DNA of 64,000 nucleotides, from NCBI RefSeq assembly GCF_010015445.1, contig NC_053123.1, forward strand, positions 9,875,934-9,939,933, read 5' to 3'. The notes under the pieces were generated by a model. It saw nothing but the letters and a program-made list of their open reading frames with translations. It did no database searches and was not told the DNA's origin. This DNA is from Perca fluviatilis (taxonomy: Eukaryota > Chordata > Actinopteri > Perciformes > Percidae). The translations under genes and the position numbers were made by a program. Below, in pieces: positions 44,864 through 56,830 of this stretch. Numbering within the stretch: position 1 is the first letter of the stretch; each line of letters opens with the position of its first letter.

Positions 44864-47800
44864 ATGGAAAACATCTCCATTGACAGTTTAATCCTGAAGC
44901 TCCACGATGTGAACGCGGTGAAATTTGGAGAATACAAGCTGAAGAGCGGCATGCTGACACCCATTTATATCGACCTGAGGGTTCTCGTGTCCTACCCCGC
45001 GCTCATGAACCAGGTAAACACGTGCTGTTCTTCCCTCCGCACGTCCTGATTCACTTTAAATTAAATGTGCTAAAGGGACAACTGTTCAACATAACATTAC
45101 ATTATCCAAAGAATAAATGTTAAATTCACGCTACAACGTAACTTGAAGTTTCCCCGTGTTGAAGTAATGTGATATTGGTGCACACGTGGGTGTATATCGG
45201 CAGATAAAAGTGCCAACATTTACAGGAATCTAACCCCAAACAGGAAATCTGACTCCAGCTTTTAGTTACGCTCAAAGTACATACACAGAAATCAGCGCCG
45301 GCTCGAGCCTTTTGGGGGCCCTAAGCAGAATTCGATTTGTGGCCCCTCCCACCACGCGGAACCACCTGTGCTTGACTATTATTGACACAAATGTCACGCT
45401 ATAATGTTACATTATAAACAGTGTTGGGGAGTAACGGAATACATGTAACGGCGTTACGTATTCAGAATACAAATTATGAGTAACTGTATTCCGTTACAGT
45501 TAAAATTTAAATCGTTGGTATTTAGAATACAGTTACATTGTTGAAATCAATGGATTACATGACGATACTGATCTGTTTCACGAGTTTATTCACTCTGACT
45601 AAATTAAGGCAACTCTATGCATTTTCCAGAAGCCCCGATATGAAATCGAAAAAATAGCTGCTTCGTGATCAGTCATAATGGAGTCGGAACCGGCACGACA
45701 GAGCCAGGGCAGGAATAAGTTTCTATCTTGGAAATTCAAACAGCATTTCACATTAAAGAACGAACAGGGAGAATGAAATATAACTGTGCAGTGCAACCGG
45801 TGCTTGCCAGCAACCAACCTCCTTTCAGCGTCCAAATGACTCCATCTCCAACCTGAAGAAGCATCTTAAAGTAAGCTATTTTTTTAATTAGCCAAGGGTA
45901 GTCGTCTGCTGTAGTTTTACTGGTCACCTTGCTATTTTAACGTTGACGTGCGACTTTACATTCTCCTACGTGCTGATTTACTAGCTCCAGAGCCGTTTAA
46001 AGACTGACTAGCCCCGTTTGACATGCTAGCTAACGTTAGCTAAAATTAGCTCGTGGTAGCAAGACTGCGGTTAGATTTTTGTAGTATGCAGTTCAGGACT
46101 ACCAATACAATAATCTATCTGCTTGTTCAGGTACACATTCAGCTAGTTGGAATAAAAAGAACACACCATTATAGGCCTGTTTAGTAAGCTGGAAGTGATA
46201 GCTGCATTCCTACACTTATAAAACGCAATTCAATGTGGAAGTAATCCAAGTATTCAGAATACGTTACTCAGATTGAGTAACGTAACGGAATACGTTACAA
46301 ATTACATTTGTGGGCATGTATTCTGTATTCTGTAACGAAATACGTTTTGAAAGTATCCTTCCCCAACACTGATTATAAATTAATACAGTGACGGATTATG
46401 AACTACTGTCCCCCTGGGCACAGATGCATAAGGACCCTCCCCCTACTCTATTTGTGCAAAATTAGGTGCAAACTCAAAAATGTTGAATTTTGTAGATGTG
46501 ATTTCCTGTATTCTGGTGCATTTTTGGGATGGTCAGCTGGAGAAGGGCAATACCTAAATTTGTTCAGATTCATAGCCTTTGGCTTTTTGACTTATTAAGG
46601 TAGTGACTTCACGCAACTACTTGGGCTTCAGGGCTAATCAAGACGTTCAATCCCACAGGACTTTATGTTGGAGTAAAATATATCTATTTATCCTAATAGA
46701 AATGCATATTTAGATTTTTGTCTTCCTTGTTTTTAGCCGTATGTATATTTCTGTCAGAAATATACATACGGCTAAAAACAAGGAAGAAGAGCGGAACGAG
46801 GTAAACATCGGACTGGCTACACCTTTTTTCAGATACGTTAAGTTTGTGAAAATGGGCTGGCGTTTTTCAATAAGCCTCATTCAGGGACGAGAGACCTACG
46901 TGAAAGATGCAAACTATGCAATATACGATTGTTTATATGTGTACTGCCCCTCATAGGCCTAGTCCAAAAAAAAAAATCTGAAACAGAAATCACTACAATT
47001 CTCTCTATTGCAAACACATTTACTTTAGCCTCCAAAATAATCACATATTTCAGTCAACATCTCCTTGACACAGTTTAAAAAAACATTGAACATTATCGTC
47101 TTTACAAATGTAGGCTATGCAAGAAATGTTAAGACTGCTCCAACACTTAACGATATGGTATATCTTACCAACATTTGGTCATGTTAAAACATAAAAGGTT
47201 CCACCAGAAACAGTTTTCACAAAGTTGTTGAGTTTATCGCCTCTGGAGGTTTTAGAAAAATGGATTTTATAGTTTAAACATAATCGGGAACAGTAAATGA
47301 AAAGCGTGAATGAAAATGTAGGTTTTGATTGCCCAGTAGTGTAATGTAATGTAGTCTAGCCCCCACCTACAACACTGCCACATTAGAATCTGGACCCCTT
47401 TTTTGTTGTTTTATTTGCAGGTGTCAAGTCTCATTTACCAGCGAGTGCAAGAAGAGGGACTGCAGTTTGACTCAGTGTGTGGGGTTCCATACACAGCCCT
47501 GCCTTTGGCCACAATCATCTGTTCTAGGCATGAATTGCCCATGCTCATCAGGCGAAAGGAGGCCAAGGACTATGGTGGGTGGCTGGGCTTGTGTCAGCTT
47601 TATTAATCAAGCCTTTATAAGTATTCCCCTTTGGATTTGTTCGTCAACCGTAAGAAACCACAAGAATGACTTTTGTTGGGATGGATGTTTGTGGTTTAGA
47701 ATTGTCCCATTTTGCAGCACTTTAATCTGGATAGTGATATGTATCCGATCCTAAGCTCATTTAAAAAAGCAAAAATAATCAAATAAATGCATTCTAATTC

Positions 47801-48898
47801 CCACCCACAATGATACCTTGATACCATATGGAGCTGCTGTTGCGCCATAAAGGTTAAAATGTTCACTAATACCACAGTTTTGGCGACAACTGATGTAATA
47901 GGTCTTTTCTCTCACCTGTCAAAGACAAACACCTAACTGTTCCACCCCTAAATTAGACAAGTTGCAGCGTGATTGAAAGTTAAGATGTTCGAACACGAGA
48001 CAGGAGCCTTTTCGGACTTGTGTAATTGGGAGCTGATTTATCTTCTTTTTTTTTTAAGTCTCAGCTGGCTTGAGACACGTGCATTGTTCCTTCTTTTTTT
48101 TTTTCGTGGACATTGACCTGCATGCAAAGCTGTTTGCCAATCAGTGACATTCCTCTGGCCCTACAAAGCTGAAAAATGTTGACTTAAGCCCTGAAAGTGA
48201 AGTTTCTCTCTCTCTCTCCTAAGACAATCTGACCATACATATGTGATTTGAAGCATATTTGTAAATCAGCAGAAACCTTTTCTCCATTGGAAGATGACTC
48301 TGCCAAGGCCTTGAATTAGAGTAACAGACACTATGACTCAGTTTGCCCAGAACAGGGAGTGATAAGGCTCCTTATGTAACCCTTTTAGGAACCAAGCGTC
48401 TGGTGGAGGGCTCGTTTCAGGAGGGGGACATATGCCTGATCATCGAGGACACCGTGACCAGTGGCAGCAGCATCCTGGAGACTGCTGAAGTGCTCAACAA
48501 AGGGGGACTAAAGGTGCAGTTTAAAAAAAAAAAAAAAAAAAGATTACAGTAGGGATGATAGTGTAACATGGATGCTTTTTGTTTGAATAATCACTGTAAA
48601 GGTTATAAAAGTCCATCAAGAACTGTAATAAGTTTACCAAGGGCAGCAGCCATCCTAAACCTGGCCCCAGTGGGCGTAATCCTCCTTTTGAAATCTTGTA
48701 TTTGTTTTAGGTGACGGATGCCGTGGTACTAATGGACCGAGAGCAAGGCGGTGTCGATATGTTGGCTTCTCAGGGAATCAAGCTCCATCCCATCATCTCC
48801 ATGTTCAAGCTGCTCAACGTGCTGCTGGCAGCTGAACGCATCGACGCTCAAACTGCCCAGAATGTCCGCACGTTCATCCAGGACAACAACACGTTCAG
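44864..48898 (+). CDS. umps: umps exons 1-4: orotate phosphoribosyltransferase domain
   Basis: Exon 1 has [20 protein letters not shown], exon 2 has [18 protein letters not shown] and [12 protein letters not shown], and exon 3 has the PRPP-binding motif [17 protein letters not shown]. Exon 4 reads [18 protein letters not shown] and ends FIQDNNTF in phase 2. All key OPRT segments are present, so this domain should be able to fold. Introns are phase 0, 1 and 0. Confidence 0.92.
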
Positions 48899-51800
48899 GT
48901 ACAGTCGCACAGTTCCCTCTCCCTAAGATGGCAGAAATAGTTTTTTTAACAAGTACTTTACATGTTGGTTGGTTGGTTGATTGGTTGATTGATTGATTGA
49001 TTGATTGATTGATTTATTTTCTGGATCAAGACGATGAAATGGTAATGTAAAATACTTATTTCCAGCACGGTCCTTGGTGTTACACACATGAAAGAATATA
49101 CAAGAAGCAAACAAACCAGACTAAAAAGACATACAATATGAGGGGGGGGGTAAAATAAAATAAAAATGCTGTAAAAACAAACTAAATAAAAAAAACAAAA
49201 AATGCTGTAAAAACTCTCCAATTTGTCAATAAATATTCAACTTGTTCCATAAAAGTTGCTTGACCTGTGTTTTAAGAATCCCTCGTGATGATAGGAGTTT
49301 TGTAGCATTAGGCAAACTATTCCATGCCATGATACCAGTGTAAAAAGAATTTTTTTTTTTTTTTGCATTAGTAGCTCTAAGAACTATCAAGCCGGATGCT
49401 GGCCCTATATATTGCATCCTGCGTTCATCCTTGTTCCCTTAGTGCATTCCATTTGTCACACCACTACCATGTTCCTCGTCCCCTTTCTTTCCTTCCTTCT
49501 TTCCCCATGTCCTTCTCTCCTACTTCCCATTCCTTCCATTTATTCATCTTATCCTCCTTCATGTCCTTCCATTCCTTCCAGGGTCCCCTCCTTTCTTTGT
49601 ACACTTGTCTCCACTGTGCTTTCTTCCTCCTTCCATTTATCATTCCATATCCATTATCTTTCTTCCTCTTCCACCATTCCTTCATTTTCCTCCATGATTC
49701 CTCTTCTACATCCCTCCACTATTTTCTCTCTTCCATCTGTCCATTCCATTCCCTTCTCTCATCTGTCCATTCTCCTTTATTTCCACTATTTCCTTTTCTT
49801 CATTTTCCTTCCTCTCTGCTCTTTCCTCTCTCTCTCTATGTACGTTCCTCTCTATCTATGTATATTCTCTCTATATATATGCTGTATATCTGTCTGTATC
49901 TGTGTCTCTCTCTCTTCTCTCTGTTCCTCTCTCTCTCTCTCTCTCTTTCTCTCTCCTCTCTCTCTTTTCCTGCCTATGTCTCTCTCTCTCTCTCTCTCCT
50001 TCTCTGCTCTCTTTCTCTCTCCTCTTCCTCTCTTATATATATATTCTCTCTCTGCTCTTTTCCTCTCTCTCTATATATATCTCTCTTTCTCTGTCTGTCT
50101 CTCCTCTCTCTCTTTCTCTCTCTCTCTATAAATATATATATATAATTTGCTCTCTCTCCTCCTTGTCTCTCTCTGTCTCTGTCTGTATATGTATTTTTTT
50201 TCCTGTATGCTCTCTGTGTCTCTCTGTCTCTCTTCCTGTCTCTCTCTGTGTGCCTCTCTATCTGTATGTGTCTCTTTGTCTGCCTGTGTCTGTGTGCTGT
50301 CTGTCTCTGTGTGTGTGTCTGTGTGTGTGTGTGTGTGTATGTGTGTGTGTATATGTGTATGTGTGTATGTGTGTATATGTGTATGTATGTGCTATATGTG
50401 TGTGTGTATATATATGTATGTATATGTGTGTATATGTGTATGTATGTATGTATGTGTGTATGTATGTGTATATGTGTGTGTGTGTATATGTGTATGTATG
50501 TATATGTATATATGTATATATGTATATATATATATGTGTGTGTGTATATATATGTGTATATGTCACCTGAAATGGTTTTCACTTCACAGGTGTGCTTTGT
50601 CAGGGAAGTTTTTCCCTTATTAATAAAAAAAGCAAAGGGTGGCTACTTTGAAGAATCTAAAATATATTTTATTAATAAAAACTCTACTCTAATAATCTTC
50701 CACTAATTAACCCTGACAAAGCACACCTGTGAAGTGAAAACCATTTCAGGTGACTACCTCATGAAGCTCATTGAGAGAACACCAAGGATTTGCAGAGTTA
50801 TCAAAAAAGCAAAGGGTGGCTACTTTGAAGAATCTAAAATATAAGACATGTTTTCAGTTATTTCACACTTTTTTGTTAAGTACATAATTCCATATGTGTT
50901 CATTCATAGTTTTCATGCCTTCAGTGAGAATCTACAATGTAAATAGTCATGAAAATAAAGAAACACATTGAATGAGAAGGTGTGTCCAAACTTTTGGCGT
51001 GCGTGCATGCGTGCGTGTGTGTCTGTTTATGTATGCTATCGGTCTTTACAGCTGAAGATGGCAGAGGAGCAGTCGGACTTTGTGATCGGCTTCATCTGTG
51101 GCTCTAAGATCACCCAGAGGCCAGAGTTCATCCACATGACCCCCGGGGTGCAGATTCAGGCTGGAGGTACATTTGACTCTTATTTTAAAGAGACTTGCAT
51201 TTGCCATTTCTTTGTATTCGGTCGATTTGTTTTCCTACAAATTATGTAATTTTACATTCATATGTTTATATTTACATTTGAGTACATGTTCACATTTTAA
51301 GAGGAAACTGAAATCGTGACACACATGCATACACACTCCAACTTCAATATTATTAATCGGTTGTGTTTGTGAATTTTAGGGGTTGATTTTGGATGCATTT
51401 TGTGTTATAGTGTACTTTTTGGTGCACCTACTTTGTCTCACCTAGGAGAGGCACATACTGTGTTTTTATAAAATGAATAAATGCACCACTACAACAAGGT
51501 TGAACCTCATACAGTGTGTCCCATACTGTGTGTGTTTGGACAGTGACACGTTTAGAATGGTTTTGCTCTGTACTCCCCCCACATCAGATTTGAAATGAAA
51601 CAATTACTATTAGGTTAAAGTGCTAACTTTCTGCTTTAAGGGTGTTTGATGTGTATTGGTATTGGTTGAACAATATAGGAAACCAGCCCTTTTTTATACA
51701 TAATATCCCAATAGTAGGACAATGCCTGGCACAACCTGGCAGACTTAATGTGCGGTAGGATTTTTTGTTATTTTTTTTATGGTGATTTATCTTTGATGCC

Positions 51801-52149
51801 TTAAACATAGACAGGAAAAGGGTGTAACTTGATTCCTTTCCACTCTGCTCTCGTTGTGGTGTTATGACTCCTCTTTAACACAAGGATGAGCTATAGTACA
51901 AGAAATGATTGCTGGGCCTGCTGTAGTCCTCCTCACACCCCTCAACACCCTCCCCCTCTTTCTCTTGCAGGTGATGGGTTGGGCCAGCAGTACTCCACCC
52001 CAGAGGAAGTCCTCTACAACAAAGGCTCTGATGTCATCATCGTCGGTCGGGGTATCCTGGAGGCCCCTGATAGGCTGAAAGCTGTTGAATCATACAGAAA
52101 GTCCGGCTGGGAGGCTTACACAAAGAGACTGGGCCAGAGTGGCCAATAG
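44864..52149 (+). CDS. umps: umps, bifunctional UMP synthase, decarboxylase core missing
   Basis: Cytosolic enzyme for the last two steps of pyrimidine synthesis: orotate to OMP (OPRT domain), then OMP to UMP (decarboxylase domain). Exons found: 44864-45013, 47421-47574, 48389-48513, 48711-48898, 51052-51166 and 51971-52149. Together they give about 302 residues; the family has about 480. The missing ~175 residues lie between exons 4 and 5 and include the catalytic Lys/Asp segment. Exon 4 ends in phase 2 and the next starts in phase 0, so at least one exon is absent. All six exons are open and well conserved. The ATG at 44864 was chosen (strong context ACAAGATGG); an upstream in-frame ATG lies at 44828. 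Confidence 0.9.
45419..46371 (+). mobile_element. non-autonomous hAT element keeping a BED-finger exon
   Basis: A 953-bp element with terminal inverted repeats CAGTGTTGGGGA / TCCCCAACACTG, bounded by a perfect 8-bp target-site duplication attataaa (45411-45418 and 46372-46379), the hAT signature. An ATG at 45678 opens a stretch reading [19 protein letters not shown], then after a stop and frameshift [19 protein letters not shown]. This resembles the BED zinc finger at the start of hAT transposases, with CxxC visible. The catalytic part is absent. Confidence 0.88.
46721..46787. repeat. perfect 67-bp palindrome (33-bp arms, 1-bp loop)
   Basis: Arms 46721-46753 and 46755-46787 are exact reverse complements around a single T at 46754. 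No mismatch in 33 pairs. Confidence 0.95.
47575..48388. other. umps: umps intron 2
   Basis: 0.8 kb of unique AT-rich sequence. Nothing beyond T runs and a short CT run near 48205 is seen. Confidence 0.5.
48963..49420 (-). mobile_element. 5'-truncated LINE 3' end with (GATT)n tail
   Basis: On the minus strand 49417-49226 reads [20 protein letters not shown] and [11 protein letters not shown], like the last residues of non-LTR reverse transcriptases of the CR1/L2/Rex type (WNSLP ... K..LK..L). The copy then runs to a tetranucleotide tail, (GATT)n on the plus strand at 48970-49013, as is common for such LINEs. Confidence 0.6.
49440..50561. repeat. long degenerate compound microsatellite, CT to GT to TA
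   Basis: About 1.1 kb passes gradually from TTCC/CCTT-rich, through CTCT(C/G)T, to TGTG and TGTATG steps. It is free of stops on several frames, which explains long Leu/Ser and Cys/Val open frames here. None is a gene. Confidence 0.9.
50563..50998. repeat. rearranged interspersed repeat with inverted and direct copies
   Basis: A 43-bp block at 50563-50605 occurs as its exact reverse complement at 50711-50753. A 41-bp block (about 50625-50666) recurs directly at 50803-50843. The right part ends in 'gtgtgtccaaacttttggc', wording that I recall from a repeat common in fish. The class is uncertain. Confidence 0.7.
51052..52149 (+). CDS. umps: umps exons 5-6 as found: C-terminal end of OMP decarboxylase
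   Basis: Exon 51052-51166 reads [20 protein letters not shown] and [10 protein letters not shown]; exon 51971-52149 reads [27 protein letters not shown] (as VIIVGRGI) and ends at TAG. These are the phosphate-binding end of the barrel. The intron between them is phase 1. Confidence 0.92.
51167..51970. other. umps: umps last intron
   Basis: 0.8 kb, no exon or classified repeat seen. Confidence 0.5.
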
Positions 52150-52212
52150 GAGCTCAACAAAAGAGTTGCATCTGCATCATTACGTCTAATTTCAAATTTA
52201 TCCCGCGACTCT

Positions 52213-52218
52213 AATAAA
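52213..52218 (+). terminator. umps: umps poly(A) signal AATAAA
   Basis: Canonical AATAAA 64 bases after the stop codon. Another in AT-rich sequence (near 52417) could serve as an alternative site. Confidence 0.6.
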
Positions 52219-52249
52219 GGACCTCTGCGGATTACCTTAAAGTATTTTT

Positions 52250-54526
52250 CTCTTTTACACCAGTGTGACCATGGTTGTTTACATAGAAACACGCAGACAT
52301 TTGCAGCAGTGGGGAACCCGACACTTTACTGTTGAACATATGTAAATGCGCTCTTTTGATTCTGTCCTGTTTTTAATAAGCTGCATTAACTGTGTTCTTC
52401 TGATTCCCTCCTAATTAATAAACTGCACAACTTGACCTGAAGTGTATCTGCTAAGGTACTTTATGATCAGGTTTCAACATAATAAGAAGGTTTCAGTATT
52501 CCGTTAACTAAGATTTGATTCCTTCTGTCCATGTCTAACCATGGAGAGTTGGAGATGAAATGTGGATAACCTAGAATGGCTAGTTTTATTTTTATTTTTT
52601 ATTTTTTTTATATATGATTTGGCTAAACTCCGAAAGTCACCTGATGATTTGTTTTTCAAAGCAGAAGGTGTCATTGCCTTGACAAATACTACAGCTTCCA
52701 GTCAGCCTGAAGCTTTTTTTTTGTCACAAATAAGAGGGAATGGCTATTACTTCATGGATGTAGGTTATAATTCAGGGCATTTTCCAGTTTAGATCTTAAG
52801 CATCACTTTTTAACATGATCACAGACATAGTAATAACTGCAAGGCAGTCTCTTTAACTCCGAAACACGTGTGTGACACGTGTCATGTTGAGCTCCAGCTT
52901 CACAAAGTATGTACAGTTAGTTAATTTCATAGCAAATGGAACAGCATGGTCAGTTACAATTCAGTAATAGACAATGGGTTTTAAATGTTTTGACTGTTGT
53001 CCTGACTTGATTATGCTTTTTTTTTTTTTTTAAAAAGGAAACACTTAAAGTAATGAATTTCATAGGTCAACTACAAAAGGATGGATTTTGATGTACCTGA
53101 TTGCAATTCCCTGAAGAGAATATGACAAAACATTGCGGATCCTTTGAACAGTGTTCAGCCATCTTGACATTTATTTTTAGTATTACTTTAGATGATCGGT
53201 GTGTAACCCCTGAGATTGTGTTTTTGATTACAAGATGAGGGATTGCTAAACGCAGCCGGGTTAGTCGTCAACTGTCTTGATTAAGTCCAATGTCTGCCGT
53301 CCATATTGCTAACAATGCTGAGGTGAGGCAATCCTTTTTCTAAAGTGATATGAATTCAGTTATAATGTGACATGATCAGTAATCCTGTCTCTCCAAAAAG
53401 AGTAGATAAACAAGTTTTGCTTAGACAAAAGAGAATTGCATTTATTTTGTGACACCTCCCTTTAAAAAGTATTTTGTATGCAGTGTGTCCTGCAGCCATG
53501 GCAGTTGTGCTGTTACTGCTAAGCCTACATGGCTTCAAGGTATTTTTAATGGTATGCCTTTGTTTGATTTAAGGGATACATGTTTTATTTAATGGAAACC
53601 TTGTTGGGCTTTTTCCCTCCATGTACAAATTTTGACCGAATACTTCAATAAATCATTTGTTGAATGAACATGTTTTTGTTTTTTTTCTCAAGTTTAATGT
53701 TAAATACTGCTTCACTTCTGTACATACTTCCTGTAATAATACTGATTTTCATGTTTTAAACTTCCACATCCTTGAGGTGAAAGAAGTGAGATGCCATTGG
53801 ATATGTTATTTAACCTTTTAAAAATTGTTTTTCATACTCCGTTTGGACGTACTTTGATGCTGATCAATTTACAATCAGGTGTGATAATCTACAGGTATAT
53901 ATATTTTTAAATGTTAGGTTAAAACCTCAGCTGCCTTTTGAACCACTGTAAAATTGGGATTACACAGGGTTCTCTCCACTGCGATGTGATTTAGCAAGGT
54001 TTATATAATTGTTTTTAAATGACAATGTTATATTGAAAAGAACCATCACCTGTATACAGATGAGGCTTGCGTAATGTATCAACAATCAAGGTACCCTGGT
54101 AATTATATTTGGTTATTATTACAGGATATTGGAGACTCTTTAGTGTAATTTTAGTTGGTGGTTTTCCTTTTTTCTTATTTTATCCTAAGTGTAAGTTGAA
54201 ACCACCTTTTGTTGACTTGTATAACTCCATATAAGGCTCCATAAAAGTAACTAATATCAGAAATCTGGTAATCTATGAATTATGACTGAAAAAAAACCTG
54301 ATTTGCCTCAACAATGAACCACAACAGAAATCAAATAGAAGCAATTGCTTCTAATCAAATAATTACACAAATACTGTCAATGTGAATCTTGAATCTCACA
54401 ATTTTTGATTGTGATCACTACACCTGGGAAATGTGATTGAATTATTACGAATTATAACAATATTAATACAATTAAATTATATTTTTTGTGGGTTTTGATT
54501 TATATGATGAAATATGGTAAATGTGT
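52250..54526. other. intergenic, no gene supported
   Basis: AT-rich, with only short chance frames. Further AATAAA hexamers occur (for example near 53648), so a longer umps 3' UTR is possible. Confidence 0.4.
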
Positions 54527-54539
54527 GCAAAATAAACTT

Positions 54540-54714
54540 AAAAACAATTTTTGGGGCATATTTTCCCTTTATTAGATAGTGACAGTGGATAGACAGGAAA
54601 GGTGGGAGATGACACGCAGCAAAGAGCCGCAGGTCGGACTCAAACCCGAGCTGGTGCAAAGGACTCAGCCTACATGGGGCGCGCACTCTTATTGGGTGAA
54701 CTAGAGGTCGCCCC
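54540..54714 (-). mobile_element. tRNA-derived SINE, second type, minus strand
   Basis: Perfect 13-bp target-site duplication (gcaaaataaactt at 54527-54539 and 54715-54727) bounds 175 bp. On the minus strand it starts GGGGCGACCTCTAGTTCACC, has a box-B-like GGGTTTGAGTC and ends TCTAATAAAGGG...GCCCC. Its tail differs from the SINE at 39567, so it is a related but separate family or subfamily. Confidence 0.85.
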
Positions 54715-55239
54715 GCAAAATAAACTTTAAATGGGTTTGCCAAAAAAAATTCTTTCTTGGTTACTGTTCTGGCTCAATTTTCTTTTTTTTTTCTTTTTTC
54801 TTTCCCTCATCTTCTCTGTGCCTTTCTAAAGTCGGGGCACTTAGATTATGGTCAAAATTAAAGCAGCAGGGGCTGAGATATATTTTAGTCCTTAGCATTA
54901 GTCAAACTTGGATCCTACAAGTCCCATACTGCCTGTAATACTCTCATCTTCAAACTCCATGCCCTCCATTTTCAACGTCAGTCTCAAGCCTCACTTTAGA
55001 TATGATGACATAATGACATCATCAGGTTCATTTTGTCAGACTTCACAAAGCTCCTCCAGAGCCACAAAATACATTATACAACTGATTTCACATGCTAGAG
55101 TTAATTAGAGAGTTTAATGTGTGAGTCTTGGTCCTCTTAGGGGAAGTATACATGAATACAGCAATGTTTCCTCATATTTTAGGGTGGATTTACCCTTTAG
55201 TGGTAGTTTGAACCCCAAGCATTTTCCTTCCATAACACC

Positions 55240-55760
55240 TTGATGATTCCACAATGCGCTTTTTTCCCGATGTTGTCGGGCAAGATGAGCCACCCATCAA
55301 CAGAAAGTCATTTGCAAGGCATATGATATGGAAATGATGCCCGAACAGGCGCTAGGAGAAATTGAGTCGGCAGGTAGCGACGTTACAATGCGCCTTTCTA
55401 CAGATTAACGCAGGCACAAAGGTCAGACACGTTGCCTGGCACAGAAGAGGAGGAGGGAGGGCGTTTTTGGATGGAGGAAAAGGGCTGGTAGGAATAATGC
55501 ATTTAGTGTGTGCGTGTGTGTCGCACCCCTCCCCCTTTATGTCAATATTGGATCAGAGCAACGCACCGTGCGACAGGTGTCTGTGCGCGCCCTGAGGATC
55601 TTCTACCGTTTTCATCCATGAGGGGTGGGGGTAAGAGAGAGAAAAAAAAAAAAAAAAAAAAAAGAGTAGCACCTGCAACTATCAAACCGCACACATTCAG
55701 TGCGCGTAAAAGGTGAGACAAAACTGACCAAGCTTGCGCATTTTGGCCTTCATCACTTTG
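55240..55760 (+). promoter_or_regulatory. possible CpG-rich promoter and non-coding first exon
   Basis: CpG steps are much denser here (gcgc, cgac, tgtcgcacc, gtgcgac, gcgcgcc) than in the flanks. A strong donor, AAAAG|GTGAGA at 55711-55712, follows. This could be the start of a gene running right. No coding frame supports it, and an A run (55639-55661) lies inside. Confidence 0.3.
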
Positions 55761-56830
55761 CCTCGTCTAAAGGTAGGCTGTAAGGCTTTTCATTCATTTC
55801 TTATTTTCTTCAGAGTATCCATTCTTACAAGAGTGTGCATTTGATGGTGTTCTAACTTCTCCCAAATCTTCTACCAAAGGTTACCTGACAACAGAAAGGC
55901 CAGCTGTTACGCGCTCCCTACCTCTCTCTCTCTCTTTCTCTGGATCCTCGTCACACTGTGATCGTTTTTGTGACTTTTTCATGTCCGTATTTGCTTCACG
56001 TTGAGCCTCACGTACAATACCTGAAGATGAAGTTTTGTTCGTTCGGCTCGCGTTATGCAGGTACGGGTTGGCAACTGGAAAAGACACAAAGTTTGTTCTT
56101 AGTTATGGGAGCATCATCACCGTTGTCAACACTGTCAAGCTTCATTTCAGACAAATAATGGAGTGTTGTTTTTGTTTGAGTTGTTTTAAAGTTTGTTGGT
56201 TCAAGGGCGCCAAATGTGGGAGGACAGATGGGTAAGGCCACATATTGCTGCAGCACGAGTGAGTCAAATTACAGTAATAAAAGTCTTGAAAATCTTCAAA
56301 AATGTATAAGACTTTTCTAAGAAAAATAGAAACATTAGCCATTAGACCAAGACCATTGCTCAATCTGAGACAACTTGATAACAACATAGTTTCAGTGACT
56401 GAAGCACCAGGTGTAACCATATTTCAATGGATAGATTGCCTTATTTGCATACAGCTGGCAACAGGCAGTGCTCTCAAAGAAAACTATGTCAGCCTTGGAC
56501 AACTTTTGGCCTGGCTATATGAAGTCACAACCATTTATCCAATGGTAAATAAAAAAAAAAAGAAGCTGTTCAAAGAAAACTCATTTCCTGACTCATTTGA
56601 GTAGAAATGTAAAGATTCTTTGTTGAATAAGTACAGAACAGCACAGAAAAGGTTACTGCGGGTGAATCGGTTGATTCAGGTAATCAAGGCAGTTCATAAA
56701 TAAAAAGTTCCAGTTTAAATCCAACTCTTGTTTTTACTGAAATGGTAAAAGTCAGGATTATAAATATCACATCATTCCAAATATTAATGTAAAACCTGTC
56801 GCTTTTAACAGACACACCTGTCTGTTCAAG

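Larger units (their letters stand above)
45014..47420. other. umps: umps intron 1, 2.4 kb, repeat-rich
   Basis: Holds a complete hAT element (45419-46371) and a perfect 67-bp palindrome (46721-46787). Sequence on both sides of the hAT copy (45285-45410, 46380-46600) looks like parts of an older repeat, with 'gggggccctaagc' and 'ccccctgggcacagatgc'. Confidence 0.6.
48899..51051. other. umps: umps interval lacking the decarboxylase-core exon(s)
   Basis: By comparison with known UMP synthases this 2153-bp interval should hold the exon(s) for about 175 residues. I read through it on both strands and found none. It holds instead a LINE 3' end (48963-49420, minus), a 1.1-kb degenerate microsatellite (49440-50561) and a rearranged interspersed repeat (50563-50998). 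Confidence 0.8.

Noticed and set aside
45599..45835. 78-codon minus-strand open frame, repeated at 63592-63825
   Set aside because: It occurs twice only because the hAT element does; the meaningful reading (BED finger) is on the other strand.
49396..50706. Open frames up to about 250 codons on both strands
   Set aside because: They read Ser/Leu/Phe, Cys/Val or Thr/His repeats from a simple-repeat tract with few stop codons; no start context or homology.
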